A DNA stretch of 56,026 nt from Cytophagales bacterium (GCA_030448185.1 JAUJNL010000029.1:1-56026); one strand, 5' to 3'. Shown: positions 1 through 9,570, numbered from the stretch's first letter. Notes: generated by a model not told the origin, from the sequence alone. Numbers and translations: made by a program.

Positions 1-725
1 CCCCCTTGTACATTGCGGTAATACCGTAAGAAATAAGAGGGATCCAAACCTCGGTACAGCCTTGCCGGGTTACGAAATACCACATCTCCGGCCGATATAC
101 TCCATTGCTTTCCTTTCAACTGCACAAATACGCGGTCAAAATCGCGGATTTGCTGGGTGTTTCCCTCCGGCTGATAAGGTACATTCTGATCAGAGATGAC
201 TGCCGAGAGTGAAATGTCGTCGGAAAGCTGGCCTTCCAGCTGGAGATTTAAAGCGGAGTTTACAAATACGTTCTGGGAATTGCCGAACGAAACGCCCCGG
301 GTAATACTACCGCTTTTGGTAATTCCCTTCGTGGCAAAAAACTCTTCCCGCCTTTCTCTCAGTTCCCTTGCCGACGGGTCTGTACCGCCAAAATAGGCAA
401 TGGTATCGTACTTGGCCGGATCGCGGTGAAATCGGGGTTTTGCCAGATCTACCGGGAATGTCCGGTAAGATATCAATACTGAATCGGGTAAACTTTTCCC
501 GCTAAACTGGAACGTATTGGTATTGGGGTTATAGTGTACCTGTAAGCTGGTATCGGCGGGAATGAGTATTGTAATGGTAGCGGGGACAATAGTTAGGGTA
601 TCGGCGGCGAATGCGTCAGTGTTGGTTTTCACCCATTTAGTGTGGAAGTTACCCGTTTGTGCCTGCAAGTGGTACAGACAGGGCAACAGTATAGCCAGGA
701 AAAGCCAAAAATACCGGAACCGCAT
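1..725 (-). CDS. large outer-membrane protein, N-terminal part (cut by window edge)
   Basis: Reading leftward from an ATG at 725 the frame stays open to the window edge, about 241 codons, so the gene continues outside. It begins MRFRYFWLFLAILLPCLYHL followed by QAQ, a clear signal peptide, then threonine- and serine-rich sequence. A segment around residues 105-150 reads ITKSGSITRGVSFGNSQN and then PYQPEGNTQQIRDFDRVF. I know this wording from long (1000+ residue) outer-membrane proteins conserved across Bacteroidota, but cannot assign a function. Its start is divergent from msrA; the 231 bp between them must hold both promoters. Confidence 0.75.
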   Translation of the reverse strand, partial: MRFRYFWLFLAILLPCLYHLQAQTGNFHTKWVKTNTDAFAADTLTIVPATITILIPADTSLQVHYNPNTNTFQFSGKSLPDSVLISYRTFPVDLAKPRFHRDPAKYDTIAYFGGTDPSARELRERREEFFATKGITKSGSITRGVSFGNSQNVFVNSALNLQLEGQLSDDISLSAVISDQNVPYQPEGNTQQIRDFDRVFVQLKGKQWSISAGDVVFRNPARLYRGLDPSYFLRYYRNVQG

Positions 726-956
726 GAAAGTGAAGGCAGACGTAGAATATAAGTGTGCCCGTAAGACTAGTTGTAAGTACTAAAGTACCCATTTTAAACC
801 GGAATTAGCTAAATCAGGTGAATTTCAAGGTTTTAAAGTAAGATTATTGGGTAAATTACAGCTATTTGTTTCAAATCAAAACTTTCATTTCCCTCCCCCA
901 AATGAAGAACCTTCTGCCTGTCCAATTGGTTATACTATTTACTGAGCTCATCCAAT

Positions 957-1643
957 ATGAACATTGTTTTCAGATTACTTACTCTACCCGTATTAGTGGC
1001 CTTTGCGCTTACTTCCTGCGGCCAACCATCCCAAGCCAAACGTAACACTATGGATCTTACTCAAAAAGCACCCTTAACGCAACCAAATCAGCCTTTGAAA
1101 GACGGACTGGAAACGGCGACCTTCGGGGCCGGTTGTTTCTGGTGCGTAGAAGCTTTATTTCAGGACTTAGACGGGGTAAAATCCGTTGCCTCCGGCTATT
1201 CCGGAGGACAAGTCGACAACCCTACGTACAAACAAGTGTGCTCCGGCAATACGGGTCATGCCGAAGTAATTCAGATTACCTATGACTCCAAAGTAATCAG
1301 CTTTCCGGAGTTGTTGGAGGTATTCTGGCAAACTCACGATCCTACTACGCTGAACCGTCAGGGAGCCGATGTGGGCACTCAGTATCGTTCGGCTGTTTTT
1401 TACCACACTCCTGAGCAAAAAGAATTGGCCGAAAAATATAAAAAGGAACTGGATGCTTCCGGTGCTTTTGAGAAGCCCATCGTTACGGAGATTGCGCCTT
1501 TCACTAAATTCTATAAGGCCGAGGATTACCACCAGAATTACTATAAAAACAATCCTGAGCAGGGCTACTGCTCTTACGTGATCCGCCCTAAAGTGGAGAA
1601 ATTCCAGAAAGTATTCAAGGATAAACTGAAAGCCGCTAAGTAA
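957..1643 (+). CDS. msrA: peptide-methionine (S)-S-oxide reductase MsrA, lipoprotein form
   Basis: Reduces methionine-S-sulfoxide in damaged proteins. The catalytic motif GAGCFWC is present with the active Cys at about residue 60, and QGYCSY near the C-terminus supplies a likely resolving Cys. The first 21 residues form a lipoprotein signal ending in the lipobox LTSC, so this 228-residue copy probably sits in the periplasm anchored to a membrane, unlike the cytoplasmic E. coli enzyme. It stands alone, divergent from the outer-membrane gene to its left, and is followed directly by a strong terminator. Confidence 0.95.
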   Translation: MNIVFRLLTLPVLVAFALTSCGQPSQAKRNTMDLTQKAPLTQPNQPLKDGLETATFGAGCFWCVEALFQDLDGVKSVASGYSGGQVDNPTYKQVCSGNTGHAEVIQITYDSKVISFPELLEVFWQTHDPTTLNRQGADVGTQYRSAVFYHTPEQKELAEKYKKELDASGAFEKPIVTEIAPFTKFYKAEDYHQNYYKNNPEQGYCSYVIRPKVEKFQKVFKDKLKAAK

Positions 1644-1661
1644 GTAGTAACACATATTAAT

Positions 1662-1695
1662 AAAAGCCCTTTACAAGTACGTAAGGGGCTTTTTT
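1662..1695 (+). terminator. Rho-independent terminator after msrA
   Basis: AAAAGCCCCTTAC-like left arm (here AAAAGCCCTTTAC) pairs with GTAAGGGGCTTTT around a short loop and runs into a T-rich tail, 19 bp after the msrA stop. The A-rich left side could also stop leftward transcripts. Confidence 0.85.
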
Positions 1696-1985
1696 ATTGC
1701 TATAATTTTAACGATTGTTAATTCTTTGTTTTTACCTAAGAGGATAATGCACCACCAAACGGTAAGCATATAACTGTCTTTTTTAACTAAATGAGTGTTT
1801 ACGGGCTCAATTGCCTTACGCCTCGACCTCTTTTGCCTATTCCTGTGCTTTACAGCCTGGTCCTCTTTCATTTCCGGGGCTGTCCCTGGTGACCGGCTAC
1901 TAGATACAACTCATTAATTTCCAATACCTAATTCAATTCAGCCGGAGGCTTTTTCTACTACTTTATTGCGTAGAAAACCCTAACC
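1696..1985. other. intergenic space without a recognisable gene
   Basis: About 290 bp between the msrA terminator and the 3' end of the leftward dipeptidase gene. Reading frames here are short and lysine/arginine-rich with no family resemblance. I see no repeat or RNA gene. Confidence 0.5.
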
Positions 1986-3368
1986 CTACTTTCTACTCAA
2001 CTCCGCAAAGTGCTTATAGAACAACCCAATGGTTTCAATGCCTTTCAGGTAGTTAAAAATTCCGTAATGCTCATTGGGTGAATGCAAAGCATCACTATCC
2101 AGGCCAAAACCCATCAATACGGTTTTCAACCCTAATACTTTCTCGAATAAAGCTACAATCGGTATACTTCCGCCCCCCCGGGTGGGAATAGGCTTTTTAC
2201 CCCAAGCCTCCTCAAATGCCCGGCTAGCCGCTATAAATCCGGCAGAATCAGTAGGCGTTACCACTGGGTGGCCGCCATGATGGGGAGTAACGGACACTTT
2301 GACCGTTTTCGGAGCAATGCGTTGGAAGTATTCCTTGAACAATTGCGTAATCTCATCAGGGTCCTGATTGGGGACGAGTCGCATACTGATTTTGGCCTGG
2401 GCCTTCGCAGGCAATACCGTTTTAGCGCCTTCTCCAGTGTAACCGCCCCAGATGCCGTTTACATCCACCGTAGGCCGGATAGAAGTACGTTCAGGGGTAG
2501 TATAGCCAGCCTCTCCGGATACATCCGCAATACCTAATTCCTCCTGATAGGCGTTCAGATCAAAAGGAGCTTTGGCAAGTTCGGCCCGTTCTTCTTTGCT
2601 TAACTCTACGACCTTATCATAAAAACCAGGGATGGTAATCCGGCCATTGGCATCTTTCAGGGAGGCAATCATCTCGCAAAGTACATTTACCGGGTTTGCT
2701 ACACCTCCACCATATACACCTGAGTGCAGATCCCGGTTGGGTCCGGTTACTTCAACCTCCAGGTAGCTCAACCCCCGCAGCCCTACTTCAAGGGAAGGAG
2801 TATCATTGGCAATAACGCTGGTGTCGGAGATTAGAATTACATCGGCCGCCAGTTTTTCTTTATGTTCTTTTAAAAATTCCGCCAGGTTCTCGGAGCCCAC
2901 TTCCTCTTCGCCTTCAATCATAAACTTTACGTTGCACGGCAACTGATTGGTGGTTACCAAACCCTCAAAAGCCTTAATGTGCGAGTACATCTGCCCTTTG
3001 TCGTCGCAGGCACCGCGGGCAAAAATGGCCCCTTGTGGGTGGATTTTTGTCTGACGAATGGTAGGTTCAAACGGCGGAGTCTCCCACAGATTCAGCGGGT
3101 CAGGAGGCTGTACATCATAGTGGCCGTATACCAGTACGGTTGGCAGGGCCGGATCAATAAGTTTTTCCCCGTACACTACCGGATGGCCCTTTGTCTCAAA
3201 CAGTTCGGCCTGATCAGCCCCGGCGGCTAACAGTTTTTCTTTAATGTATTCCGCCGTCCGGCGAACATCCGCTTTATGACGGCTATCAGCACTTACTGAG
3301 GGGATGCGGAGCAACTCCAGCAATTCGGAAATAAACCGTTCTTTATGCTGTTCAACGTATGCTTTCAT
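1986..3368 (-). CDS. M20-family metallodipeptidase
   Basis: A 460-residue di-zinc peptidase of the M20 (ArgE/DapE/CNDP) family that cleaves dipeptides in the cytoplasm. Metal-site motifs are complete: VYGHYDVQP with His83 and Asp85, RGACDDKGQ near 118-126 with the bridging Asp, EGEEEVGS near 152-159 with the general-base Glu, and HSPNE near the C-terminus with the last His. A lid domain (SGVYGGG region) lies in the middle. It is last in a leftward group with the creatininase-like and aldo/keto reductase genes. The 102-bp gap before it contains a CTCTC...GAGAG palindrome, so it may have its own promoter. Confidence 0.92.
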   Translation of the reverse strand: MKAYVEQHKERFISELLELLRIPSVSADSRHKADVRRTAEYIKEKLLAAGADQAELFETKGHPVVYGEKLIDPALPTVLVYGHYDVQPPDPLNLWETPPFEPTIRQTKIHPQGAIFARGACDDKGQMYSHIKAFEGLVTTNQLPCNVKFMIEGEEEVGSENLAEFLKEHKEKLAADVILISDTSVIANDTPSLEVGLRGLSYLEVEVTGPNRDLHSGVYGGGVANPVNVLCEMIASLKDANGRITIPGFYDKVVELSKEERAELAKAPFDLNAYQEELGIADVSGEAGYTTPERTSIRPTVDVNGIWGGYTGEGAKTVLPAKAQAKISMRLVPNQDPDEITQLFKEYFQRIAPKTVKVSVTPHHGGHPVVTPTDSAGFIAASRAFEEAWGKKPIPTRGGGSIPIVALFEKVLGLKTVLMGFGLDSDALHSPNEHYGIFNYLKGIETIGLFYKHFAELSRK

Positions 3369-3470
3369 AGAGATATTAAAATTAGAAGATTGCTATTTAA
3401 ATCTAACAAGTACCTTTTTATCAGTAACTCCCCTCTCAACAGGAGAGAGGTCAGTTTTTAAACAGACTTC

Positions 3471-4346
3471 TCAGACCCGGTATTTTTCAAAGGGTTTCCA
3501 GATGGAATTGTCCGGGGTTGGTGGCTGATCGGGTTTAAGGTCGCCGGTAAGCCACTGACTTGATTGTTCTTTTACCCTTTGCCAGACCTTTTCCACGGTG
3601 GCATAGGGCATTAAAGTCCGGGGGGCAGCCACACCCGGCGCAGAATTGTTGCCTTGAAGTACCTTCTGAATACCTGCGAGGCAATCTTCCATAATCGCTT
3701 TGCCGTATTCGGCAGTAGCCTCGGGAGCGTCTTCTCCTTGCGCAAAACGGGTTTCGGGCTCATCCAGTTGCCATTCATCTATCCGATTCAAGTCAATGCA
3801 ATCCGGACGCAGGTACAGCAGCTGGGAAATCTCATATTTACCGGCGTGGTCACCGGTATACTTGCCGTCCGTTAATTCGGGGTCCGAAAATACATGGACC
3901 ATCATGTCGCTTTCCTGCCTGAATGCTTCAGCCGCCAGCCGGAAATCCTGCTGATTGCCGCCCGAGTGACCACTGATGATGATGGCCTGTTTAAAACCGG
4001 CATTATAAAAGGCCCGCAACTGGTACAGGAAAAAATACAGCATCGGAGCCGTGGGCATGGAGGTCATGCAGGTATTGACGTTGCCAGCTACTTCGGCCAG
4101 CCACGGCGCATGGAACCCTACTTCGTGAATCTGATAGCCCTGAGCCGGGGCCACAATACCGCCCCAGCGCCGGGCTGCTTCTTCGCATAAATACTCCGCT
4201 TTCAGGGTATCTAATCCCAGTACTGCAATATGTCCGTGGGGCTCACAAAGTCCCATGGGTAAGTACACAACCGGTTGCTGCGTTAATCTTTCCAGGAATT
4301 CTTTCCGGAAAAGCTCTGCCCACTTTACGCTTTCGGAAGTAGTCAT
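3471..4346 (-). CDS. creatininase-family amidohydrolase
   Basis: A 291-residue cytoplasmic metal-dependent amidohydrolase of the creatininase family (the family includes creatinine amidohydrolase and MftE-like proteins). Visible metal ligands are Glu35 and His37 in LCEPHGH, Asp46, and His127 in SGHSGGN; a later Glu in GKYEISQL fits the fifth ligand. The substrate cannot be told from sequence. Its ATG overlaps the stop of the upstream aldo/keto reductase by four bases (ATGA), so the two are translationally coupled and probably act on a shared small molecule. Confidence 0.88.
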   Translation of the reverse strand: MTTSESVKWAELFRKEFLERLTQQPVVYLPMGLCEPHGHIAVLGLDTLKAEYLCEEAARRWGGIVAPAQGYQIHEVGFHAPWLAEVAGNVNTCMTSMPTAPMLYFFLYQLRAFYNAGFKQAIIISGHSGGNQQDFRLAAEAFRQESDMMVHVFSDPELTDGKYTGDHAGKYEISQLLYLRPDCIDLNRIDEWQLDEPETRFAQGEDAPEATAEYGKAIMEDCLAGIQKVLQGNNSAPGVAAPRTLMPYATVEKVWQRVKEQSSQWLTGDLKPDQPPTPDNSIWKPFEKYRV

Positions 4347-5386
4347 GATTGTTTGGCTGCCTTTTGTTCTTCGGCCTGATTGGCCTTATCGAGGTCGTTG
4401 GTTCCGGACCAGTATTTGGAGTGATACAGATTGTTTACCCAGCGATGTTTGGTATATAGTTCGTAAAAGGCCTCATCGGAAAGGGGTGGTTCATCAGCCG
4501 CCGAAATGTTTTCCAGGGCGTATTTTTCAATGTGCATGGAGGTAATAGCCGTCGTCACGCCGGGGTGCTTCAGTACGAACTTAAGGGCCAGGCGGGCTAA
4601 TGACGCTGCTTCGCGGGGAATGAATTTGCGTAAGGCCTCCACATGCGCCATATACTGGCTGCGTGGCACTTCTTCGAAATAAGTTTTGCGGAAATCTGCC
4701 TCCTCAAAAGTGGTGTCTTGGCGCAGAAAACCCGTGAGTCCGCCTTCATCCAGCACGCAGCGGGCAATTACGGCCACCTTTTGCTTCTGACAAATAGGAA
4801 CGAGGCAATCGAGGGCCAGTGGGTCAAAAATATTGATAATAGTCTGTACAGAATCGATTTGGCCGCTTAGTACCAGAGGCAGTACCGTATCGTGCCGGTG
4901 ATCGGGGTTAGATACGCCAATGGCTCTTATTTTACCTTCATCCTTCAGTTTCACCAATTCTTCGAGCCAATACCCATACGTGCCCCAGGTAGGCCAGTAC
5001 AGATGCAGTTGCATCAAATCGATGGAATCTACTCCCAGCCGCTTAAGGGAATCTTCGGTGTTCTGCCGGATCAACTGCCGCGGAAATGTGTCTTCTACCC
5101 GGGATGGAATGGCCCAGCGGGTATTGTCTTTCCCGTGCGACTGGATTTTAGTGGCTACAAAAGGTTTTTGGCCCGTCCACTGTTTCAGCGCCTTCCCTAA
5201 AATCTCCTCTGAGTTGCCATAGTGCCGGGCAGTATCGAAAAAATTTACCCCTTTATCCAGGGATATCAGGACCGAACGGATGGCTTCTTTCTCGTCGAAT
5301 GTACCAAAGGCGCCACCCAGGCCCATTGCCCCGTATCCGATCACGGAAATCTTATCCCCGGTTTTAACAAAATCTCTGTATTGCAT
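4343..5386 (-). CDS. aldo/keto reductase
   Basis: A 347-residue NADPH-dependent oxidoreductase with the (beta/alpha)8 aldo/keto reductase fold. The catalytic tetrad can be read: Asp51 and Tyr56 in FFDTARHYGNSEE, Lys80 in FVATK, and His128 in LMQLHLY. The cofactor-binding GVSN follows further on. It heads a leftward operon and overlaps the creatininase-like gene by four bases. The pairing suggests carbonyl reduction followed by, or following, amide or lactam hydrolysis, but the substrate is unknown. Confidence 0.92.
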   Translation of the reverse strand: MQYRDFVKTGDKISVIGYGAMGLGGAFGTFDEKEAIRSVLISLDKGVNFFDTARHYGNSEEILGKALKQWTGQKPFVATKIQSHGKDNTRWAIPSRVEDTFPRQLIRQNTEDSLKRLGVDSIDLMQLHLYWPTWGTYGYWLEELVKLKDEGKIRAIGVSNPDHRHDTVLPLVLSGQIDSVQTIINIFDPLALDCLVPICQKQKVAVIARCVLDEGGLTGFLRQDTTFEEADFRKTYFEEVPRSQYMAHVEALRKFIPREAASLARLALKFVLKHPGVTTAITSMHIEKYALENISAADEPPLSDEAFYELYTKHRWVNNLYHSKYWSGTNDLDKANQAEEQKAAKQS

Positions 5387-5673
5387 CAGTTTATAAGTAA
5401 GTGGATAATGTAAAATGGATAATGGACAATTAATGGCGCAACCTATGCTGGCACCAAAGTAATTACGGCCGTTGGACGAAACGGATAAAGATATTTTAGC
5501 CGGATAAGTTTAATAACTATATCGAAAACATCCAAAATGAAATTAAATAAACTATATAAATTGCGGAAAACTGGAATGGTGCTTGAAAACGATTCTAAAA
5601 TTAACCACGTCTCTTTTGCACCTATCCCCAGGAAAAATCGACTGACGGGAACCTGTCAGGTGAGGCAAAACTT

Positions 5674-7557
5674 ATGGAAAAAAAACTTCGAAAGCTGTTT
5701 ACGTTATTTTACCTCCTGATCGGATTCGTGCTGGTAATTGGGTCAGGCTCGGCTCAGACCCAAACTCAGATATTGATTATCGGGGGCGGGGCCAGCGGTA
5801 CCATGGCGGGTATTCAAGCGGCCCGCATGGGCGCACAAGTACTCATCATCGAACCTACGCCATGGCTGGGAGGAATGCTTACCTCCGCAGGAGTTTCAGC
5901 CATCGACGGAAACCACCGCCTGCCATCAGGCTTATGGGCTGAGTTCCGGCAGAAGCTGTACGACCATTACGGAGGCCCGGCTGCCGTGGAAACCGGTTGG
6001 GTCAGCAATACCTTGTTCGAGCCTTCAGTAGGCAATAAGGTACTAAAAGAACTGGCCGGAAAAGAAAAAGGGTTAACTGTATGGCACGGAAGCCAGTTTG
6101 CCGGAGCCACCTATCAGAATGGCAAATGGACTGTAACCGTGCTGAAAGACCGCAAAAAGCAGGTGATTGAGGCTACGCTGCTGATTGATGCCACGGAATT
6201 AGGGGATGTACTGGCTGCCGTCGGAGCAGGATACCGTATTGGTATGGACAGCCGGCACGAAACCGGGGAGGAGCAGGCCCCGGAGAAAGCCAATGATATC
6301 ATCCAGGACCTGACCTACGTGGCTACCCTGCAGGACTATGGCAAGGGTACCGATAAGACCATTCCCAAGCCGTCTGGTTACGACCCGGCCGTGTTTCGTT
6401 GTGCCTGCGATATTTCCGATCCGGCTACCTTTGACCAGCCGCAGAATAACTGCTACAAGATGATGCAGTACGGCCGTCTGCCCAATCAGAAATACATGAT
6501 TAACTGGCCGAAATGCGGCAATGATTTCTACCTCAATTTTATCGAAAAAACACCGGAGGAAAGAGAAAAAGCCATTGCGGAAGCTAAGCTGCATACCTTG
6601 CGGTTTGTGTACTACCTCCAGACGGAACTAGGCTATAAGCATCTGGGCCTGGCCCGTAACGAGTATCCGACCAAAGACGGCTTGCCGATGATTCCTTATT
6701 ACCGGGAGTCGAGGCGGCTGAAAGGATTGGTTACCTTAACGGTGAATCACATAAATAAGCCTTACGACCAGGCCGAGGCACTCTACCGGACCGGAGTAGC
6801 CATCGGGGATTATCCTATTGATCATCACCACGGCAAAAATCCGGCGGCTCCGGCCATTGACTTCGTTAAAATCCGGGTGCCTTCCTACAATGTTCCCCTC
6901 GGAAGCCTGATTCCGGAGAAGGTGCCGGGGCTGATCGTAGCCGAAAAAAGCATCAGTGTGACCAATATCGTAAACGGGGCTACCCGACTGCAACCGGTAG
7001 TAATCGGGATTGGGCAGGCCGCCGGTGCCTTAGCCGCGGTGTGCGTAAAAAATAATCAGCAACCGGCAGCAGTAGCTATCCGCGAAGTGCAGCAGGCTTT
7101 GCTGGAGGCCAATGTGTATCTCATGCCCTTTATTGATGTGAATCTATCCGACCCACATTTCAAAGCCATTCAGCGGGTAGGAGTTGCTGGCATCCTGCAA
7201 GGCGAAGGGGTACCCTATCAATGGGCTAACCAAACCTGGTTTTATCCCGAACGAACGGTAAGTCAGTACGAAATACTGGCCGGTTTACGCCCTTGGTATC
7301 CCCAGCTACAGCACGACTGGACTGCTTCAGGAGAAAGCCTGACGGTGAAGCAACTACTGGAGATTTTTAAAAAAGTTAAAAAACCTGTAAACTTAACCGA
7401 GCTGAACAAAGACTGGCATTCTTTTCAACTGAAGGAAGAGCTTACTGAGAACCTGATCCTCAATCGAAGAATAGCCGCGCTGCTGATCGACCGATACTTG
7501 GATCCCTTCAGTCAGCCAGTGACTTTTACCGGGCAACCCCAATCCAATAACCAATAA
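5674..7557 (+). CDS. secreted FAD-dependent oxidoreductase with SLH-like tail
   Basis: A 627-residue FAD protein of the FAD-dependent oxidoreductase family related to xanthan-lyase-associated enzymes. Residues 1-27 are a signal peptide; the dinucleotide-binding motif IIGGGASGTMAG follows at about 35-46, and a second FAD contact, VNGATRLQPVVIGIGQAAG, lies near 430-450. The family body ends by about residue 480. Residues 486-540 (FIDVNLSDPHFKAIQRVGVA and a GILQGEG, FYPERTVSQYEIL continuation) resemble an S-layer-homology unit, which would tie the enzyme to the cell surface. The ATG chosen precedes the signal peptide directly. The next gene is an orphan SusD tail, so this may be the leftover of a polysaccharide-utilisation locus. 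Confidence 0.85.
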   Translation: MEKKLRKLFTLFYLLIGFVLVIGSGSAQTQTQILIIGGGASGTMAGIQAARMGAQVLIIEPTPWLGGMLTSAGVSAIDGNHRLPSGLWAEFRQKLYDHYGGPAAVETGWVSNTLFEPSVGNKVLKELAGKEKGLTVWHGSQFAGATYQNGKWTVTVLKDRKKQVIEATLLIDATELGDVLAAVGAGYRIGMDSRHETGEEQAPEKANDIIQDLTYVATLQDYGKGTDKTIPKPSGYDPAVFRCACDISDPATFDQPQNNCYKMMQYGRLPNQKYMINWPKCGNDFYLNFIEKTPEEREKAIAEAKLHTLRFVYYLQTELGYKHLGLARNEYPTKDGLPMIPYYRESRRLKGLVTLTVNHINKPYDQAEALYRTGVAIGDYPIDHHHGKNPAAPAIDFVKIRVPSYNVPLGSLIPEKVPGLIVAEKSISVTNIVNGATRLQPVVIGIGQAAGALAAVCVKNNQQPAAVAIREVQQALLEANVYLMPFIDVNLSDPHFKAIQRVGVAGILQGEGVPYQWANQTWFYPERTVSQYEILAGLRPWYPQLQHDWTASGESLTVKQLLEIFKKVKKPVNLTELNKDWHSFQLKEELTENLILNRRIAALLIDRYLDPFSQPVTFTGQPQSNNQ

Positions 7558-7707
7558 TAAACGCTTAGTTACTATTATTTTACCGGTTTATCCTTCATGG
7601 GGAGCCTTCGAAATCGATGGTGTGAGCCTCTGGGCTCGAACCCCTTATTAGCTGGCATCTTGCCAGCGGGTTAGCACAGAACCATTCCTTGCGAATGAAA
7701 TTGTCAC

Positions 7708-8196
7708 ATGAGCTGGATTTTTATGCGCTACGCCGAAGTCCTGCTTACCTACGCCGAGGCCAAAATCGAGATGAACCAGATAGACGCTTCTGTAGTCAGT
7801 GCAATTAACCGGGTCCGTCAGCGGGCCGGCATGCCGGTAGTAGACCCTGCTATTGAGGACAATGCTGATAAGATGCGTCAACTGGTTCGTCGTGAACGTA
7901 CCGTAGAACTGGCGCTGGAAGGCTTCCGCTGGTTTGACATCCGCCGCTGGAAAATAACCGAACTGGTGATGACGGGCAAAATATACGGAGCGGCCAAGAG
8001 TCCGACGGTGGCAGCAGGTACGCCCAATTTTAACACCAGTCCGGTGACTGACCTGAACAATATTCCCAATTATGCCAATTCGGAAAGTGCCCGATTTACG
8101 CGGGATGTTCGTTTCTTTGGGTCCAAACATTATCTGTTTCTCATTCCGCAGCGGGAACGTGACCTGAACAAGAGCCTGTCGCAGAACCCACTATAG
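7708..8196 (+). pseudogene. SusD/RagB family C-terminal fragment
   Basis: About 160 residues match only the last third of SusD/RagB nutrient-binding lipoproteins: MRYAEVLLTYAEAKIE, INRVRQRAGMP, RRERTVELALEGFRWFDIRR and the terminal FLIPQRERDLN. Full proteins are about 500-600 residues and begin with a lipoprotein signal. Here the 150 bp upstream does not code for the missing N-terminal SusD repeats and no SusC gene is next to it. I read it as a truncated remnant; it is unlikely to be exported or functional. Confidence 0.85.
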
Positions 8197-8203
8197 CAGG
8201 TAA

Positions 8204-8866
8204 ACCTTACTATTACATAAATCACTCAGAAACGCTTAACTCATTTACTCCATCACACCCACTATTCATACGTCCATCCAAATCCGTCACATCCTCTCGG
8301 TAGCCCTGGTACTTGCGGCCAGTTTCCTGAGACAATCTACGGACAATCCGCGCGGGGAGTGGCAACTGAGTGATTGGTTCTGGCTGATTTTTGCCTTCAG
8401 CACCGCTTGGGGGCGTTGGCTGGAAGTGCCCGTAGCTCCTCTGCCGCAACGTTTGGGCTACGTTCTTGGCCTGATTGCCGTGCTGAACGGAACGCTGGGT
8501 TGTTTCTCAGTGATGTTCGCTACGGCAAAAGTAACTCATGAGCCTTGGTGGATTAACGGAGTTATGTTCCCCTTAAGTCTGGCGGTGCTCAGTTATCAGG
8601 CGTTGTACGTGCTATCCGTCGGTAAAGCCTCACATCACTGGAACTTTACGCCGTTGAAGTATCTGCTCGTAAGCGGACTTATTCAGGGGCTGCTCTTACT
8701 GCTTGCACTTGAACTGCACCGCTTCAGCTACAGAACCCTGGGACTGATGCTGAAGGACATGCAGCAGCACTTCCCTGTAAGACTGGGAGAATGGTTGGGC
8801 TTCAGCGCCTTATGTACTGTTTTTTTGTGGGTGCTTGACCGCAAGGCTCCGTCCCTAGTTAGGTAG
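8204..8866 (+). CDS. membrane protein of unknown function, start unresolved
   Basis: A frame open from 8204 to the stop at 8866 encodes several hydrophobic stretches: HILSVALVLAASFL, DWFWLIFAFSTAWGRWL, GYVLGLIAVLNGTLGCFSVM, LLVSGLIQGLLLLLALEL and a last one ending FLWVLDRKAPSL. The first GTG in frame is at 8426, but the code clearly starts earlier, and no ATG, GTG or TTG is found upstream. Either the 5' end is damaged or it uses a rare start near 8276-8290. I do not recognise the family. It probably has about five membrane segments. Confidence 0.5.
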
Positions 8867-8899
8867 AAGGTGCAGGCAGATCTTAAGTATACTTGGTTA

Positions 8900-8935
8900 T
8901 AAGTAGTTCTTTACAATTACTTTAGACAATTCTCC
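8900..8935. repeat. 36-bp dispersed repeat, copy 1
   Basis: This 36-bp stretch recurs in inverted orientation at 45566-45601 with 34 of 36 bases identical. Here it lies just outside the first palindromic element; there it lies just beyond the truncated IS66 transposase. Both copies start or end at TAAGTAGTTCTTTACAATTA. Confidence 0.7.
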
Positions 8936-8940
8936 TAACC

Positions 8941-9227
8941 GTCATTCCCGGAGGAACTCTCTCAGCGAAGGGAATCTTCTCAATGCAGGCCAATCACCGT
9001 TTTAATCGGAGAAGATTAGCTTCGCTGAGAAACTGTTTTAAAACCCCTACGGTCCCCCCCCCTACCCCTTTCGGCTAGACTCTTTCCAGCCGCACCAGGG
9101 GGACCAGTTGGGTTCAAAAGTCCCCCTTGCGGGAAGCGTTGTGCCAGAGCCGAAGGGGGCAGGGGATGATGAGCACGACCAAATACCCTTGTAAAACCGC
9201 TTCTGAGAGAGTTCTCACGGGAATGAC
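8941..9227. repeat. palindromic element 1 (MITE-like)
   Basis: Outer 25-bp inverted repeats (8941-8965 and 9203-9227, 22 of 25 matching) begin GTCATTCCCG. Nested inside are a second pair of 22-bp arms (8960-8981 and 9009-9030, 20 of 22 matching, TCTCAGCGAAG...) and a third pair made of CCCCTACCCCTTTCGGCT and its near complement around 9060-9165. No reading frame of note. The form fits a non-autonomous mobile element or an old folded repeat. Confidence 0.75.
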
Positions 9228-9245
9228 AAAAATAGTATAAACTAC

Positions 9246-9508
9246 TGAAAACTCAGTAAAAGAGATAAATAGTTGAGTAGTATTCCTATAATTGAAGGGC
9301 AGTCGCTTGCCTCCGGCGAGGACGACTATGGAGCAGGCGTCTCGCCTGCGGGAAAGAGGCAATATGCAACTCTACTGGATAAGTTCCGTCTTCCCATAAA
9401 ACGGGGCCGAGGCCCTTTGATAGTCGCCTACTCGCCGGAGGCAAAGCGACTGGTAAAATTCATTATCTTTATGATTATCAGTATTTTACAATGTTTACTG
9501 AGTTTTCA
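9246..9508. repeat. palindromic element 2 (MITE-like)
   Basis: A perfect 15-bp outer inverted repeat, TGAAAACTCAGTAAA at 9246-9260 and its complement at 9494-9508, encloses longer imperfect arms at 9300-9328 and 9421-9452 (CAGTCGCTTGCCTCCGGCGA and partner). It lies 18 bp after element 1. Confidence 0.7.
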
Positions 9509-9570
9509 AAATAAACTAATTCTAGTGATCTACTTACTACACTGTTCATTAAATAAGTTAATAGCTCTAG

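Noticed and set aside
1671..1871. Leftward 66-residue frame between msrA and the dipeptidase
   Set aside because: Basic, no family resemblance, overlaps the msrA terminator.
5537..5719. Short frame before the FAD oxidoreductase
   Set aside because: Overlaps the signal peptide code of the larger gene in another frame and shows no protein-like pattern.
5674..8196. Complete polysaccharide-utilisation locus
   Set aside because: Only a SusD tail is present; no SusC, no glycoside hydrolase, no regulator.
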